Notes: generated by a model not told the origin, from the letters alone. A stretch of DNA of 64,000 nt from Cyclaneusma minus (GCA_037179335.1 JAKZHN010000009.1:1302001-1366000); one strand, 5' to 3'; positions 30,700 through 43,854 are shown, numbered from the stretch's first letter. Numbers and translations are program-made.

Positions 30700-31460
30700 G
30701 CTTCCAGCAGAAAGATTGAAGGACTTGAGAGTGGATTCTGCTCGGGCGCGAGCAATGGGGATGACCCTGGGGAGCAGGGGGATTCAGTTCTTTTTCTTGG
30801 ACGTGATGTTAGTCACGCGACGAGGGCGAGAGACTGGTGTATTTACCTGCTGTCCATCTTGTCGGCTGTATGCTAGGGGTGTTTGCTCAAAGATTGAGAC
30901 TAGATTTCTTTGTCGACAACTGCATACATCGTTACAGACTGCTTGTCTTGAGATTGCTTCAATGCTCGCTCTGAGGTTGCTCAGTCAGGTCCTCGCTCGA
31001 GATTGTCGCATAAAGGCTGTCGTACCTGGGGAGCAGGGAAGAGGCTAGGTTTCGGCCTCTGCATAAGTGAAAGTGGTCATATTCTACAAATCGAGATGGA
31101 ACATCTCAACAACTGCAGGACCCGGGCGGTGAGTGTGAAGTATTTGATTTCGACCAGATGTGAAAAATTGCAGGGACATTTGCGAATATTCAATGGACAA
31201 AAGTGACATAGCCGTCAAGCTTCAGACGCGCTCGGCGTCCGGGACCCCGCACTCCGAAACCCCGCCATTAGTCATTCGTTAGTCGGCAGCTCAGCCTCGC
31301 AGTTCGAAATGGCCAAGGCTGTGCTTCTCTTCTCGAATACTATGCACGGCGCGCCAAAGGCGCGCGCCACGCTTTCAACCGACTGTCGGTGCGCAGTAAA
31401 TCGAAAAAAGCCGGGGCGGCCCGACGCGGTCCGAGGCGGTCCAAAACGGACCGAAACTCT
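30700..31460. other. Upstream flank and transition to the AT-rich block
   Basis: No gene recognised. The last 250 bp are clearly GC-rich (CG-rich hairpin GGCGCGCC...GGCGCGCGCC near 31,348 and several CGGTCC repeats near 31,425), ending in CTATAAAAGG at about 31,458. Composition drops within about 20 bp to nearly pure A+T. A GC-rich edge directly beside RIP-like sequence suggests a sharp compartment boundary. Confidence 0.5.
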
Positions 31461-31466
31461 ATAAAA

Positions 31467-32045
31467 GGCATTTTAATTAAATACTCCAATCTAATTTAAA
31501 ACTTATTTGGCAATTTTATTTAATTTAAAATTTAATTTAAAATTTATATAGCAGTTTAATTTAAAATTCCAATTTAATTTAAAATTCATTTGGTAGATTT
31601 AATAATTATTTAGCAATTTAATTTAAAATTCCATTTTAATTGAAAAATTCCAATTTAATATAAAATTCCAATCTAATTTAAAATTCTTTTAATAGCTTAA
31701 TTTATTATTTGGCAGTTTAATTTAAAATTTTAGTTTTAATTTTGATATAAAACTCCAGCTTTATTTAAAGCTTATTTGCCAATTTAATTTAAAGCTTATT
31801 TGCCAGCCTGAATTAATATTTATTTAGCATTTTAATTTAAAATATTATTCCAATTTAAAATTCCAAACTAATTTAGAATTCCAAACTAATTTAAAGTTTA
31901 TTTGACAATTTAATTTAAAGTTTATTTAGCAGCCTGATTTAATATTAATTTGGCAGTTTAATTCCAATTTAATTTTAAATTTATTTGGCAATTTAAATTT
32001 ATTTGCCAGTTTAATTGAAAGTTTATTTGCCGGGCTAATTTAATA
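31467..32045. repeat. Degenerate AATTTAATTTAAAATT minisatellite
   Basis: Some 25 or more imperfect units of the type TTTAATTTAAAATTCCA or TTATTTGGCAGTTTAATTTAAA follow one another from the compartment edge. Unit length varies from about 15 to 40 bp. Retained TTGGCAG/TTGCCAG words mark the less decayed part of the unit. Confidence 0.75.
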
Positions 32046-32067
32046 TTTTAATATAGGCTTTTAAAAA

Positions 32068-32262
32068 TAAAAGCATATAATATTAAATAATTGCAAATAT
32101 TAAATTTGCTATTTTAATTTATATAAGTTAAATTTCAATTAATGCATTATATTATAAAATACGGCCGCCGAATTTAAATAATATATTAATTAAAATTTAA
32201 TTTATATTAATTAAAATAGCGAATTTAATGTTTGCAATTATTTAATATTATATGCTTTTATA
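32068..32262. repeat. Large palindrome with arms of about 80 bp
   Basis: The left arm begins AAAAGCATATAATATTAAAT and the right arm ends with its reverse complement ATTTAATATTATATGCTTTT. Both arms contain GCAAA.ATTAAATT.GCTATTTTAAT. The spacer of about 30 bp contains CGGCCG. Most differences between the arms are C/T transitions. Confidence 0.75.
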
Positions 32263-32488
32263 TCATTTTTGAAAAATCGATATTATTATTTTTTTAAATT
32301 AGAATTTTGATTTTAAAATAAAATTTGCAAAACTCGAATTGCAATTAATATTATTTATATTATTTTTGTATTAAAGCGTTATTATAATATAAAAACTTAT
32401 AGCTAATTGAATTTATAAATATTTTCAAATCTAAAAATAATATATATTTTTTTATATAAATCTAATAGCAAAATAAATAATTATTTAA

Positions 32489-34071
32489 ACGGCAAAATGC
32501 TAAAATAACCTTGTTATTATAATCTTATAGCTAAAATAACCCCGAAATTAAGGATTTGCTTCCGATATTTAAAACAAGCTATATATAAAAGGTTCTTAAA
32601 TACTTTTTTTATAATACCCAATTAGGCATTTTTTTAATAAAATTTTAAAATAAGATAAAATATTTATAAAACTTAGCATTTATAAAAAATAACAAAATTA
32701 AAACCTTGATTTTCGAGGTTAAAGCCTAATCTCGAAAAGTGATTTACATAATAGCTTACTGGCGTGATGAATTTTAAAGCCAATTGAATTACATTTTGAA
32801 ATATTAATTATAAAATCGCGGGGCTTTCCAGATTATATTTTTTGGGATTTTTATAATCGCTTTTAAAGCGAGGAAATTAATTACAAAAAAGCTGTTCTTT
32901 AAATTTTAACCCTCAAAACCATAATTTAATTATGGGTTGAATTAATTATAACGCCACTATTTTTAAAAATAATTGAGTTTTGATGTTAATAATTAATTGT
33001 TTTAATTAATTTTACGAAAAAATGCATTAATTTATTTATTTTTATTGCTTCAAAGCGGTGTTTTTAAAAGCATGGTTAAAGGCGCTAAGGGCGGGGCACC
33101 AAAAATTTGAAATTAAATTATTATTTATAATGCAATAAAATTAATTATTTGAGCGATTAAAATAGCTAAGTTAATTAAAAAAAATCAATTATTAAAAGTC
33201 AGAATTGATTTATTTTTAAAATTGATAGAGTTTCGACAAAATCAAATTGAGCTATTTAAAACCGCTTAAATTTAGCGCTTTTTAGCGCTTTTTAAGCAGT
33301 GCGTTTTAGCGCTTTTTAAACAGCGTATACTTAAGTTTGTTAGAATTTCACCATTTTGAAAAATAACTGAATTTTGATTTTTAATAATTAATTTTCTTAA
33401 TTAATTTAGCTATTTTAATTGCTTAAACAATTAATTCTATTGCATAGTAAATTGCTGGCTGCAAGCTAAAATAGCTGCTTACAAGGCTTGCAATATAAAA
33501 AAAACGGCTTTTAACGCAATAAAGTTAATTGTTTAAAAGCATTTTATTATAGAATTAATTGAGAGAAGTAATTATTAAAAATTAGAATTCAATTATTTTT
33601 AAAACTGGTAGCGCTATAATTAATTTCAATTTTAGGGTCATTTTAGCAAAATATTAAATAATAATATATTTGCCTTTAGTTTGCAGTATTATAATTTTGT
33701 CAAAATTTAACATTATTTAGTTTTTTTTTTCGAATTATTAATATTTGGCCAATTCCACTAGGACTTTGCTAGAAGACTTTTATAAAAGTTCTATTTTCTT
33801 ATACTTTTCTTTTGCTTGGAAAAACAGCCATTTTTTTATTCTAAGCTTTTGGGATTAGGCAATAATCTCAAAATTTTAAAAATTAATATAAATTTAAGCT
33901 AGTGAGAAAAGTGTATTTTTTTATATTTTCTATTTAAAAATATATTATTCTTTTAATTTGAAAAACTGCATTTAATTATATTGAGTTTTTATGGTTTAAT
34001 AATAACCTTGAGTTTCGGGGTTATTTTAGCTACAAAATTATAATAATAGGGCCATTTTAGCATTTTGCCGT
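32489..34071. mobile_element. 1.6-kb element with ~65-bp terminal inverted repeats, decayed
   Basis: The left end (32,489-32,553) begins ACGGCAAAATGCTAAAAT and ends near CCCCGAAATTAAGG. The right end (34,006-34,071) is its inverted counterpart, ending ATTTTAGCATTTTGCCGT. Over about 65 positions the two ends differ by roughly seven substitutions, all transitions, and one indel. TAAA flanks both outer edges and could be a target duplication. The interior has no open frame but holds several inverted ~110-bp repeats. Structure suggests a non-autonomous or decayed DNA transposon; superfamily unknown. Confidence 0.65.
32935..33640. repeat. Cluster of ~110-bp repeats in alternating orientation
   Basis: Forward copies at about 33,128-33,235 and 33,520-33,630 share GCAATAAAATTAATT, AATTAATT and AAAAATCAGAATTCAATTAT words. 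Reversed copies lie at about 32,935-33,040 and 33,340-33,450. Forward and reverse copies face each other, giving nested foldbacks inside the TIR element. The same repeat family recurs at 41,300-42,140. Confidence 0.6.
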
Positions 34072-34109
34072 AAAATTATTAACTAATTCTGTATTTTTAA
34101 TTTATGAAT

Positions 34110-34445
34110 TGGCAATATTAAATATTAAATTTGTGATTTTATTATTTTTAATATCGTTATTATTTTTAAATTATTTTATTTTATATAAATATGAATTTTT
34201 AATAGCAGCGAAATTAGCGGCCAATTATTTAATTTTATTATTTTTAATATTATTGTTATTTTTAAATTAATTTATTTCGCATAAATACTGATTTTTAATA
34301 GGGGCAAAATTGGCGGCTAATTACTTATTTTTATTATTTTTATTATTATTATCATTTTTAAATTGGTTTATTTTATTTAAATACTGATTTTTAATTGCGG
34401 CAAAATTAGCGGCCAATTATTTAATTTTATTGTTTTTGGTATTAA
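34110..34445. repeat. Tandem repeat, ~96-bp period, three copies
   Basis: The words AGCGGCCAATTATTT or GGCGGCTAATTACTT occur at 34,216, 34,312 and 34,408, each preceded by ATACTGATTTTTAAT.G.GGCAAAATT or a variant and followed by ATTTTATTATTTTTAATATTAT. Period about 96 bp. Located immediately outside the right end of the TIR element. Confidence 0.7.
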
Positions 34446-36644
34446 TTTGCGCTTTAGCGTTAGTAAACTCCTTTTCGAATTTCATAATATATTTTATTAA
34501 GTTTGTTTTAGCCAAAGCCTTAAATATTTTATTTTTAAACCTAATCTCTTTTTTATAATTAATTACTATTTATTAAAATTTATTAAAATTTTTATATAAT
34601 TGCTTTATATTTTTTATTAGCATAAATATTATATTTATAATATCTCGCTTTTGGTTTTTAAATTTATATAAATTGCCAAATAAATTTTAAGGCCAGCAAA
34701 TAAAAATAAAAGGGATATACAATTGGTTATTTGGCTAATGGTTTGCGGCGGGCGTTATTTAAAATATTAAATAAATAAATTAATGTTAGTTTTGGGCAAA
34801 AAAATCAAATAATAATTTATCAGAAATTTATTAAATTTATTAATAAGGATTCTTTCTTTTATTAATTTAGGTATTGTTATTTTTATTAATATTGCTTTTA
34901 TTATTAAAATTGTTTTTTAAATCGTTATTTTTATTGCTTTGCGCAATTCGGCGATTAAATTTAGCAAGCGGCAATAAAGCCATTATAAAATATTTGCATT
35001 TTTAATAATCGCCTAAATTTAAGCAAAAATTATATAATTTACTTTTATTAATAAATTTAACTAATAAATAATAATAACTTTTATAAAAAAAATTGATATA
35101 TTTATAATATTTTTTATAATATTTTTTATTATTATAAAGCTTTTTAAAAATATTGGCGAGAATGCTAATGCGCAAAATTTTTAAATTGAAATAATATTTT
35201 TTATTTGGATTATATTTGCTATTATTAAATTTATTAACGCGTATATTAATGCGCTAAATTTATTTTTTTTAAAAACGGTTATTTTTGGACCAATTATTAA
35301 AAAAATCGGAATATATAATAAATGCATTATGAAGATTTATAATATAAATATATTAATATACAGCTTTATTTTAAATATAATATAATCCAAGGCAAAATAA
35401 CTTGTATTTTTTTTTTAATTAAATACCATTAATTTTCTAGCACAAATAGACTTTTTAAACTAAAATAGGATTTTTATGCTTGTATTTCGAAATTATTTAA
35501 AAATAAATATTAATTAAAATAAAATAACAATACTTAATAATTAATTAAAAGGTCGATTTGTAATAGAAATCAGGGTAATCGGCTTTAAAAATAAAAAATT
35601 AAATAATTTGGTAAAGCTTTTACTGTTTAAAAAAAATCAAGCAAAAGCAATTTAATAATAATATAAAAATAAAATTAAGCTATACAATAAAAATAAAGCT
35701 TAATAATTTATTTACTGCTTTACTTTTGAATATCGATTAATAAATTAGTAATTAGCAATTGCAAGAATTGGAATTCCATAAAATATAATTCGAAAAAAAT
35801 ACATTTTAAAATATTTACTATTGCGCTTAATATTTAAATTTTTTAAATATCATCGTTTTTAAAGCCTTTTTTTATCCCAACGCCAAGGCGCTTTTTTAAA
35901 AAATTATTGCTAGCGCTATTATATTAAGCTATAATATTGTTTTTTTTTTAATTTTTAAATAATATAATAGGAATTATATTGCAATTAAATAATAATCGTT
36001 TTAAAAAACTGGATTAATTGCGCAATTAATTTTTTTTAATTATCTTAATGCAAAATTTTGCATAATATTTTAATATCGAAATAATTATATTTTGCGCCGA
36101 ATTGCTAATTAGGAATCGATTTTTTATAAATTACGGATTTTAATATATAGCCATTGAATATAAATGGCTGAATATTTTAAGCGTAAATAAATATTAATAT
36201 ATATAATATATAAATTTAAGCAATATAAATTTAAGCAATATAAATTTAAATAATGCAAATTTAAAAACTCGATTATATAAAACATAAATAAAATATAAAT
36301 AGTATTAAGTTCAAAATCCTATTTTTTTGAACTAATATTTAAAATTTCAAATATATCCAATTTATTTAAGAATGCTCTTTTGAAATAAAGAAAATTATAT
36401 TAGGAATATAATAAAGTTAAGATTTTAAGTATTTAAATTAATATTTAATTTTTATATTAAAAATTAAAATATTAAATCCCATATTCAATAATATTATATT
36501 TTTATATTCCTATATAAAGCCCTTTGCTTTTAGGATTAGCGGCTGATCTCTAAAATAAACAAAAACTTTATATTGAATAAATAGCCTTTTAATAGCATAA
36601 ATTATTAATTAATATTATAATTTAGCTATATAACGCCCGTTAAT

Positions 36645-36775
36645 ATATTTTATTATTATTATTATTATTATTATTATCGCTCCAATATAAAATCCTTTAC
36701 CTTTTTTAATATAGAATCCTTTGCTTTTTTTAATATAAAATCCTTTATTTGTTTTAATATAGGATTTATTATTCT
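36645..36775. repeat. ATT microsatellite and adjoining ~25-bp tandem repeat
   Basis: An uninterrupted ATT run occupies about 36,648-36,676. It is followed by three to four copies of a unit reading ATAaAATCCTTTgcTTTTTTTAAT to about 36,770. Confidence 0.8.
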
Positions 36776-39004
36776 AGTTTTTAATCTTGGTTTTTTTTAG
36801 CCTAGTTATAAAAAGGCAATTAATATAATTTATAATTACAATGTTAATTTAAAGTTAGAATTCCGCATTATTAAATCCAATATAATAAATAAATATTATA
36901 TTTCTAAATATATATATCATAATTTTTACAAATTTAATATTCGCATTTATAAAAGCAAAAGCCTTAAACAAGTAATTATTAAAACTTTTAAAAATTATAT
37001 TTGCAATTCCAATTAATTTCACATTTTTAAATAAAAGCAATTAAATAATATAAAATATTTAAAGCCCCAAAATAGATATATTATTATTAATTATTTTTGA
37101 ATAAAATTGAAATAAATTATATTTATTAAGCAATTTAAAAATAGCAATTGCATTTAACGCAATTAGGCCGCAAAAGCTTACCACGGTATTTTAAAAAATG
37201 TATTTAGCAATAAAGCAATATAATTTAAAAAGATTTTAAATTATTTTAAATATTTATATATAACCAATAAAAGTAAATAAGCAATATAAATAAGACGTGC
37301 TAATAATATTATTATTAATATTAAAAATATTGATTTTAATAAAGAAATTAAATTTTATAATATTATAATATGTTTTATAAAAAAGGCTTAACTATAAAAA
37401 AAGGATTATTGCAATTTTGATATAAATTTAATTATAAATTTAAATCTTTCTAGCAATAATGTTTTATTAATATAAAATATAATTGCTTATATATTAATCC
37501 AAGTATTTATATTAAAAACATTTATAGAATACAATTTTAATTTTATATTAATATGGATTTTAATAAAAATAGCGTAATTTTAATATAAAATATTTAGCCC
37601 AAAACAACCGATATTAATTCAAGCTATTTGTTTCAATATATATCCGCTAATTATAGGCCTAAAAACTTTAATAATTTATTTTTTAATAAAGTTCCCAATA
37701 TTAAATGCATATTTAACTATTAAAAAATATCTTTAAAATTTAAAATTATAATATACCTAAAATATAAATGCTATATTATTATGAATATATATATAATAAT
37801 ATAAACATAAAATATAGCAAAAATATAAAAACACTTTCTTAATAAATCGCAAAGATTTAAAATAAAAAAGGCTTTAAAAACGGGATAAAAAAGCTAAAGG
37901 CTTTTAATAAAACAGCTGCAATGTATTTAAATAATATTTCGCATAATATATAAATCCAATATTCCAATTTAAAATATTATTGGAAAATTAATATAAATAA
38001 TTATATTAAATTATATAATAATTTGCTAATAAAAGCCCGCTATATATTTATTTTTCTAATATTAAAGAAATTTTGGCCGAATTTCATAAATAAAATTTAT
38101 AATTGCTTTTTATTTTAAAATAATGTAAGTTTTTATAATTTTCCCCTAATTATAATAAATAAATTATATTAAAATTATATATAAATTAAATTCTACGTAA
38201 TGCATTTATTTAAGATAAATAATTATATAATAATATTATATACCAAAATAAAAAAGTATATTATTATATTAAAAACATTGGAATATTTATATTTTACGCT
38301 ATGAAAAAATACAATTCTATATTATTATATTATGGCAGTTTATAGATATTGCATAAAGCGCGTTTTTAAAAAATCGATTTGAATATATTTAATATATAAT
38401 AGCTATAAAAAGCTTTATAGCCAATTATGTTTTATTATAATAATTTACAATTTCACTATTAATTTTTAAATTTTTCCTTTTAATATTAAAAAGCAATTTA
38501 AGCATTAGAAAAAAGCGCATATATAAAACAAATATATTCCGTAAATAAAAACTTTATATTTAGCTATATATTATTAAATTGTAATAATTGGCTAATAGTT
38601 AAAAAAGTAAAAGCAAAGCGGCGTTAAAAATTAATATATAAATAAAGAAAGCAAATATAAAGGAAATAAGCAATAATTTGCAAGACTTAAGCAAAGCAAA
38701 AAAAAGTCTAAAAGCAATTAAAAAAGGAAATTTAAAAAATATATATATTAAAAAACAAGAAAAATAATAATAGCGCAAATAATATTAACGCTAAAAGCAA
38801 CGGTTTTATTTTTATATAAAACGCCGCTTTAGCTTGAAAAAAAATAAAAAAAGGCTAAATTAAAAAATAAATGCTATATTTAATTAATTTTAGCAGGCCA
38901 AAGAAATTGGTAATAAACCCCTGCAAAACGAGTTTAAAAAAACACTAGATCATTTACAGGAAAAAATTAATATTTATAATAGAAAATTAACAAATTAGCA
39001 GCCG

Positions 39005-39330
39005 TCAAAAAAAAAAAAAAAAAAAAGTTAATTGGCTAATAATAAAAAAGCGGCTTAAGCGTAAAAAAGCTATAAGAAATTTGGATTTTAATAGAATTAT
39101 GGACGAAAATAATAAAAACCTTTAAATTAAATTTAGGAATAAATTAAAAAATATCAAATAAAAATTTGAACGTTATGTTTTCAAGCGGCTGGCAAAGGAT
39201 TAAATAAATAAAAATATAAAACAAAATAAAAATAAAAACAAAAATAAAAATAAAAATAAAAATAAAAATAAAAATAAAACTAAAAATAAAAATAAAAATA
39301 AAATTGGGAATAAAAATAATAAAAAGATTG
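39005..39330. repeat. Poly-A run and AAAAAT microsatellite
   Basis: A run of about twenty A lies at 39,007-39,027. A near-perfect (AAAAAT)n tract follows at about 39,205-39,310 with single-base variants. The apparent open frame here (alternating Phe-Ile on the minus strand) is produced by the hexamer repeat. Confidence 0.85.
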
Positions 39331-40439
39331 AAAAACAAATAGCGGCCAATCCTAATTTATTTAATTAATGCCCTTTTTTAAAAAGCCTATATCAATCGCG
39401 GAATAATTAAAACTAAAACAATAAATCGCCGCCTTTTTCGCGTAATTAAAAGCCTATATAGAAGCTTGTAAATTATTATCAAAATTAAATACTATATTAA
39501 AATATTTAAATTGCAGAAACAAAGCATATAAATTTTTATAAAGAATATTTTACAAAATAAATACCATCGCAATTTTAGCAATTGTTTTGCAAATGCTATA
39601 AATTAAATAAGGCTCGGGCTATATAGTATAAAAGAAAATTGCTAGATATTAATTGGAATAAGTTCAAAAATTGCTTATTCAAATTATTCAAATTTAAATT
39701 TAAATATTTATTGCATTTAAATATATTCAATTGTATTTATAATTAATTTAAAAAATCATTTTCTTTTAAAACAAAAACAACTAACCAAAGCGCTAAATAA
39801 TGAAAAAATCCGGGATATTATAAATTCAAAAAAAGCCGGGCTATAATTAAATGGATTATTAATAGATATTCTATTAAATTTTAAAAACTAATATTAAAAA
39901 GTAAATTGGCCATATAAAAGGGTATATTTTAATTTATTTATTATATTACAATGCCTAAAGTAGCTATAATATTGGTAATAAACAATTTTTATATAATAGC
40001 GAAAAAGTCCAAATAAATATTTAAAAACATTAAAAAAATAAAACAGTTTTTTAATCCAGAAGTACCAGATAATATTGTATTTAAAAGCTTTCATAATAAA
40101 AACGAAAAAGAAGGATAAAAAAATGCTTAGCAATAAGGCTATAAATAGAACTGGTAAAAGAAAAAGATGCTTAATAATATGATTGTAAATGCCTTAATTA
40201 ATATTAATCCTTTATATTGCGGGAGTTTATATAAAAAATAACGTATAGGTAATAAAATTATAAACCCGCTAATTTATATTAATAGCTAATATCCCCGCAA
40301 GCGCCTATCCAAAGTATAATAAAAATTAAAAAAGCCTTATAAAGTCAAATAGGCTATAAAGCAATAGAAATCAAATTATTTTGCTAGGTAATTGCTATTT
40401 ATTTATATATTTTATTTATAATTAATAAATAATATCTAA

Positions 40440-40735
40440 TTTTATCTTGGTATACAATTTGACTGCTATCCCAAATTTATATGTTTATATTTATATTTCA
40501 AATTTAAAAAATTCAGATTTATACTTTTATTCATTTTTATTCATTTTTATTCCAGATTTGGAAAATTTAAATTTGTGTTTTTATATTTATTTTGTTTTTC
40601 AAATTAAATTGCTTAAATTTGGATTTTTTAAATTTAAAAACAAAATCAAATTTGCATTTAAATCCAATTCTAAGAAGTTTACATTTAAAAAATCCAAATT
40701 TAAAAAATCCAAATTTAGAAAACCCAGCAATTAAT
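40440..40735. repeat. AAATTTAAAAAATCC-type degenerate repeats
   Basis: Multiple imperfect copies of an AAATTTAAA(AAA)TCC unit give a frame rich in Lys-Phe. Similar units occur near 41,195-41,245 and 41,595-41,635. I interpret this as repeat-driven rather than coding. Confidence 0.6.
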
Positions 40736-40950
40736 ATTTATATAGCCATTGGATTTATATAAAATAAAAAGCTTTAATGATTTTATAGTGCTTTTAAATT
40801 TATATTATTAATAACCTAATAAACTTTTATTAATCCAAATAGCTATTTAGCCCAAAAAATACTTTAGCGAAATAATAATAGGCATTGCAAAAGTTTTAAC
40901 CCAGAGTCGAGTATTTAATTTTGGGCGGAACCAGGATTAACTTTAAAAAA

Positions 40951-41145
40951 ATAATGGAAATATTAGCGGCAAATTTAATTATAAATTTTACCGGGGCGAA
41001 TTTTATAAAAATCGATTGGATAGAAATGGATTTCATAGAAAAAGAAATTGATTTTTTTTATAAAGCCTATTTCTATCAAATTAACCTTTATAAAATCCAT
41101 CCCAGTAAAGCCTATAATCGAATTTACCGCCAATACTCCCATTAT
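40951..41145. repeat. Near-spacerless palindrome with ~97-bp arms
   Basis: The left arm starts ATAATGGAAATATTAGCGGC and the right arm ends in the inverted relative GCCAATACTCCCATTAT, meeting near 41,048 with almost no spacer. Because of the palindrome, both strands carry look-alike frames with ...LA.N.II.FTG..FIK... patterns. Differences between the arms are largely transitions (GGAAA versus GGGAG, TTAG versus TTGG). Confidence 0.75.
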
Positions 41146-41299
41146 GCTTTTAAATCTAATAAAATTCAAATTTATATTTTTATATTTTTGTTTTATAAAT
41201 TTAAATCTCTTAAATTTAAACAATCCAAATTTAAAAAAATTAGATTTAAATTCTATTTATTTATTAAAATATCCTTTTATAAAGCAATAAATTTAATTG

Positions 41300-42530
41300 C
41301 CTTTAATTAATTTATTATAAATTCAATTAAAAAAGTCACGTTTCAAAAATCAGAATTCAATTATTTTCAAAAATAATAGAGATATAATTAATTTAAATTA
41401 TAGTCTTGAAATCCAATAAAATCAAATTTGCCCTTAGGCTGGCTTAATGCTCCCCAGCCACTATTAGAATAGCAATTTACAATGCAATAAAATTAATTAT
41501 TTAAGCAATTATAATAGCTAAATTAATTAAGAAAATTAATTTCCAAAAATCAGTATTTAATTATCTTTAAAAATGGTTGAATCCTTTTTTCTCAAATGTA
41601 AATCTTTTAAATTTAAACCTCTTAAATTTGCGTTTTAGCCATTAAAATAGCAGTCCACAATACAATAGAGTTAATTATTTAAGCAATTATAATAATTGTT
41701 TTTTTTTTCCAAAAATCAGAATTCAATTATTTTTAAAAATAATAAAATCCCAATGATATTAAGTTTAGCGCTAGGAAACGCTAAGCCAGGCTGGTTTCCA
41801 AGCTAGTTTATAGGCTATAAAAATTTAATTTTATTGGAACTCCATTATTCTTAAAAATAATTAAATCCTATTTTTTTTAATTAATTTCACTATATTAATC
41901 GCTTAAATAATTAATTTTATCGCTTTATATATAGCTAAAGCATATAATAATAAGCAGCGCTGAAAAATAAAAACGCTTTTCAACGCCCTTAGCGCCCTTA
42001 ACCATGCTTTAAAAAAACACTTTTAAAGCAAAAACAAATTAAATTAATGCATTTTATTATAAAAACAATTAAAAACTTCAATTACCAAAAGCCAGAATTC
42101 AATTGTTTTTAAAATTAATAATGCTATAATTAATTAAATTATAATTTTAAAGCTTAAAAGTTATATAATAGCTTTTTCGCAATTAATTCCCTCGTTTAAA
42201 AAAAAAGTATAAAAATTCCAAAGAAAATTATTTAAAAACTCCTATTATTTCTTAATTAACATTAAAAAAATTAATTAGCTTTAAGATTTATAGGGCTATT
42301 ATAATATTGATTAAATTCGATTTTAAAATCAGGCTTTAATCTTGAAATCCAAAATTGTATTTTATAATTATTATAGCAAAGCGAAATTTTACAATTTTTT
42401 TTAAAATTTTTCAAAAACCAATGGCATATTTATTATATAAAAAAATTAAATATAAAAAGCTTTTATATTTAGCCTATTATAAATATCGGAAATCAATCCC
42501 AAATTTCGGGGTTATTTTAGCATTTTGCCG
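41300..42530. mobile_element. Partial inverted copy related to the 32.5-kb TIR element
   Basis: The right edge, TTTCGGGGTTATTTTAGC then ATTTTGCCG ending at 42,530, matches the inverted left terminus at 32,489. Homology continues inward on the opposite strand: TTCCGATATTTA, ATATAAAAGG/AAGC, then GATTTCAAGATTAAAGCC versus GATTTTCGAGGTTAAAGCC. The interior again holds several ~110-bp repeats (about 41,320, 41,480, 41,650 and 42,050 forward; 41,840 reversed). No matching opposite terminus was found, so this copy appears truncated. Confidence 0.55.
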
Positions 42531-43854
42531 ATATTTAAATTAAAAAATATAAATATTAAGTAGGGAATTATATAATGTCTTTATATATTTATAATTATAA
42601 TTACGTAATTATAAAATAAATCACAGGTAGTTATAAAGCATTTTAATAATTATATTTATTTAATTATATTTAAATGTTTTTTATTATATAGCTATAAAAT
42701 ATATTAATTTAATATAGCAATTAATTAAATATTTTTAAATAATACCCAAAAACGCCATTCTAGTTTTTAAATTTATTCCCATTTCAAATTTTTTATTCTA
42801 GCCCTTTTTGCATATATTTTTTATCCAATAATATAAACTTGCGTCTTAATATTATTATTTAAACTAATTAATAAAATATATAAAGAATATATAAAGAATA
42901 ATAATAATAACATATTGAAAAAAACTAATTTTACATTTATTTTAAATAATATTAATTGGTAAATAATTTCAATTGTTTTTTTATTGTCTATTTTTATATT
43001 AAAAATTGGTTTAATATAGCAATTTATATAATAATTAATCGATTTATTTTTAAGTTATATTCTCTATGGCTTTAATTATTTTTAAATTATTTTTTGGTTT
43101 GCAATTTTCCGAATTGGCAATAATCTTTAAAATTTCTCCTATTTTTATTAGGACCTCGTTTTTAATTTTGTGAAATTCGATTTCGCAGACTAAATAAAAC
43201 GCTTTTTTAAAAATCTTAATATAATTGCCTGGTATTAATTTTATATAAAGCTTATTTTTAAATTTGGTGTTTTTTTATTAGTCTAGTCTTTTTATTAAAT
43301 CAAGTTCTTTTTATTTTTTTTAGCAGTGTTTTCTGTTTAATTAAAATTGCATATTTTATTAAAGACCTATTAGTGTAAATCGATTTTATTATTTTTTAAT
43401 ATTTTAATTTTTCAATTATTATAAAGCTTTTAATACTTTTGGCTTTGCTATAATTGAAATATAAATCCAGGCCTTTTATAATTTCCCAATGGATTTTAGA
43501 AATATTAGCGAATACAAATTCGATTTTATTAAAATTCCAAATAAATAATATTAGCCTTTTAAGCAATATTGGCAATAAATTGGTTTTTTTTCTTAAGTTT
43601 ATATTGCAGCGCAATTGTTTTGGCAATAAAGTCTATTAATTAATTTTGATAGCCGTTTAATTAATTAATGGATTATATTAATTAATGTTTCGCAATTAAA
43701 AATTAATTTTCAATATTTTCAATACTTTTAATTAAATTATATAGTTTGTTATATCAAATTGTTATTTTTTAATAATATTAATTGTTTTAATTTTAATTTA
43801 AAAAAATTTAATTATTTATTTAATTTTTCTATTCAAAATGCTATTGTTTTGCGC

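Noticed and set aside
39144..39338. 64-codon minus-strand frame of alternating Phe-Ile
   Set aside because: Generated by the AAAAAT hexamer microsatellite.
40921..41310. 129-codon frame in the AT-rich block, with a similar frame on the opposite strand
   Set aside because: Both frames come from the palindrome at 40,951-41,145; no motif and composition-driven residues (Lys, Ile, Phe, Asn, Tyr).
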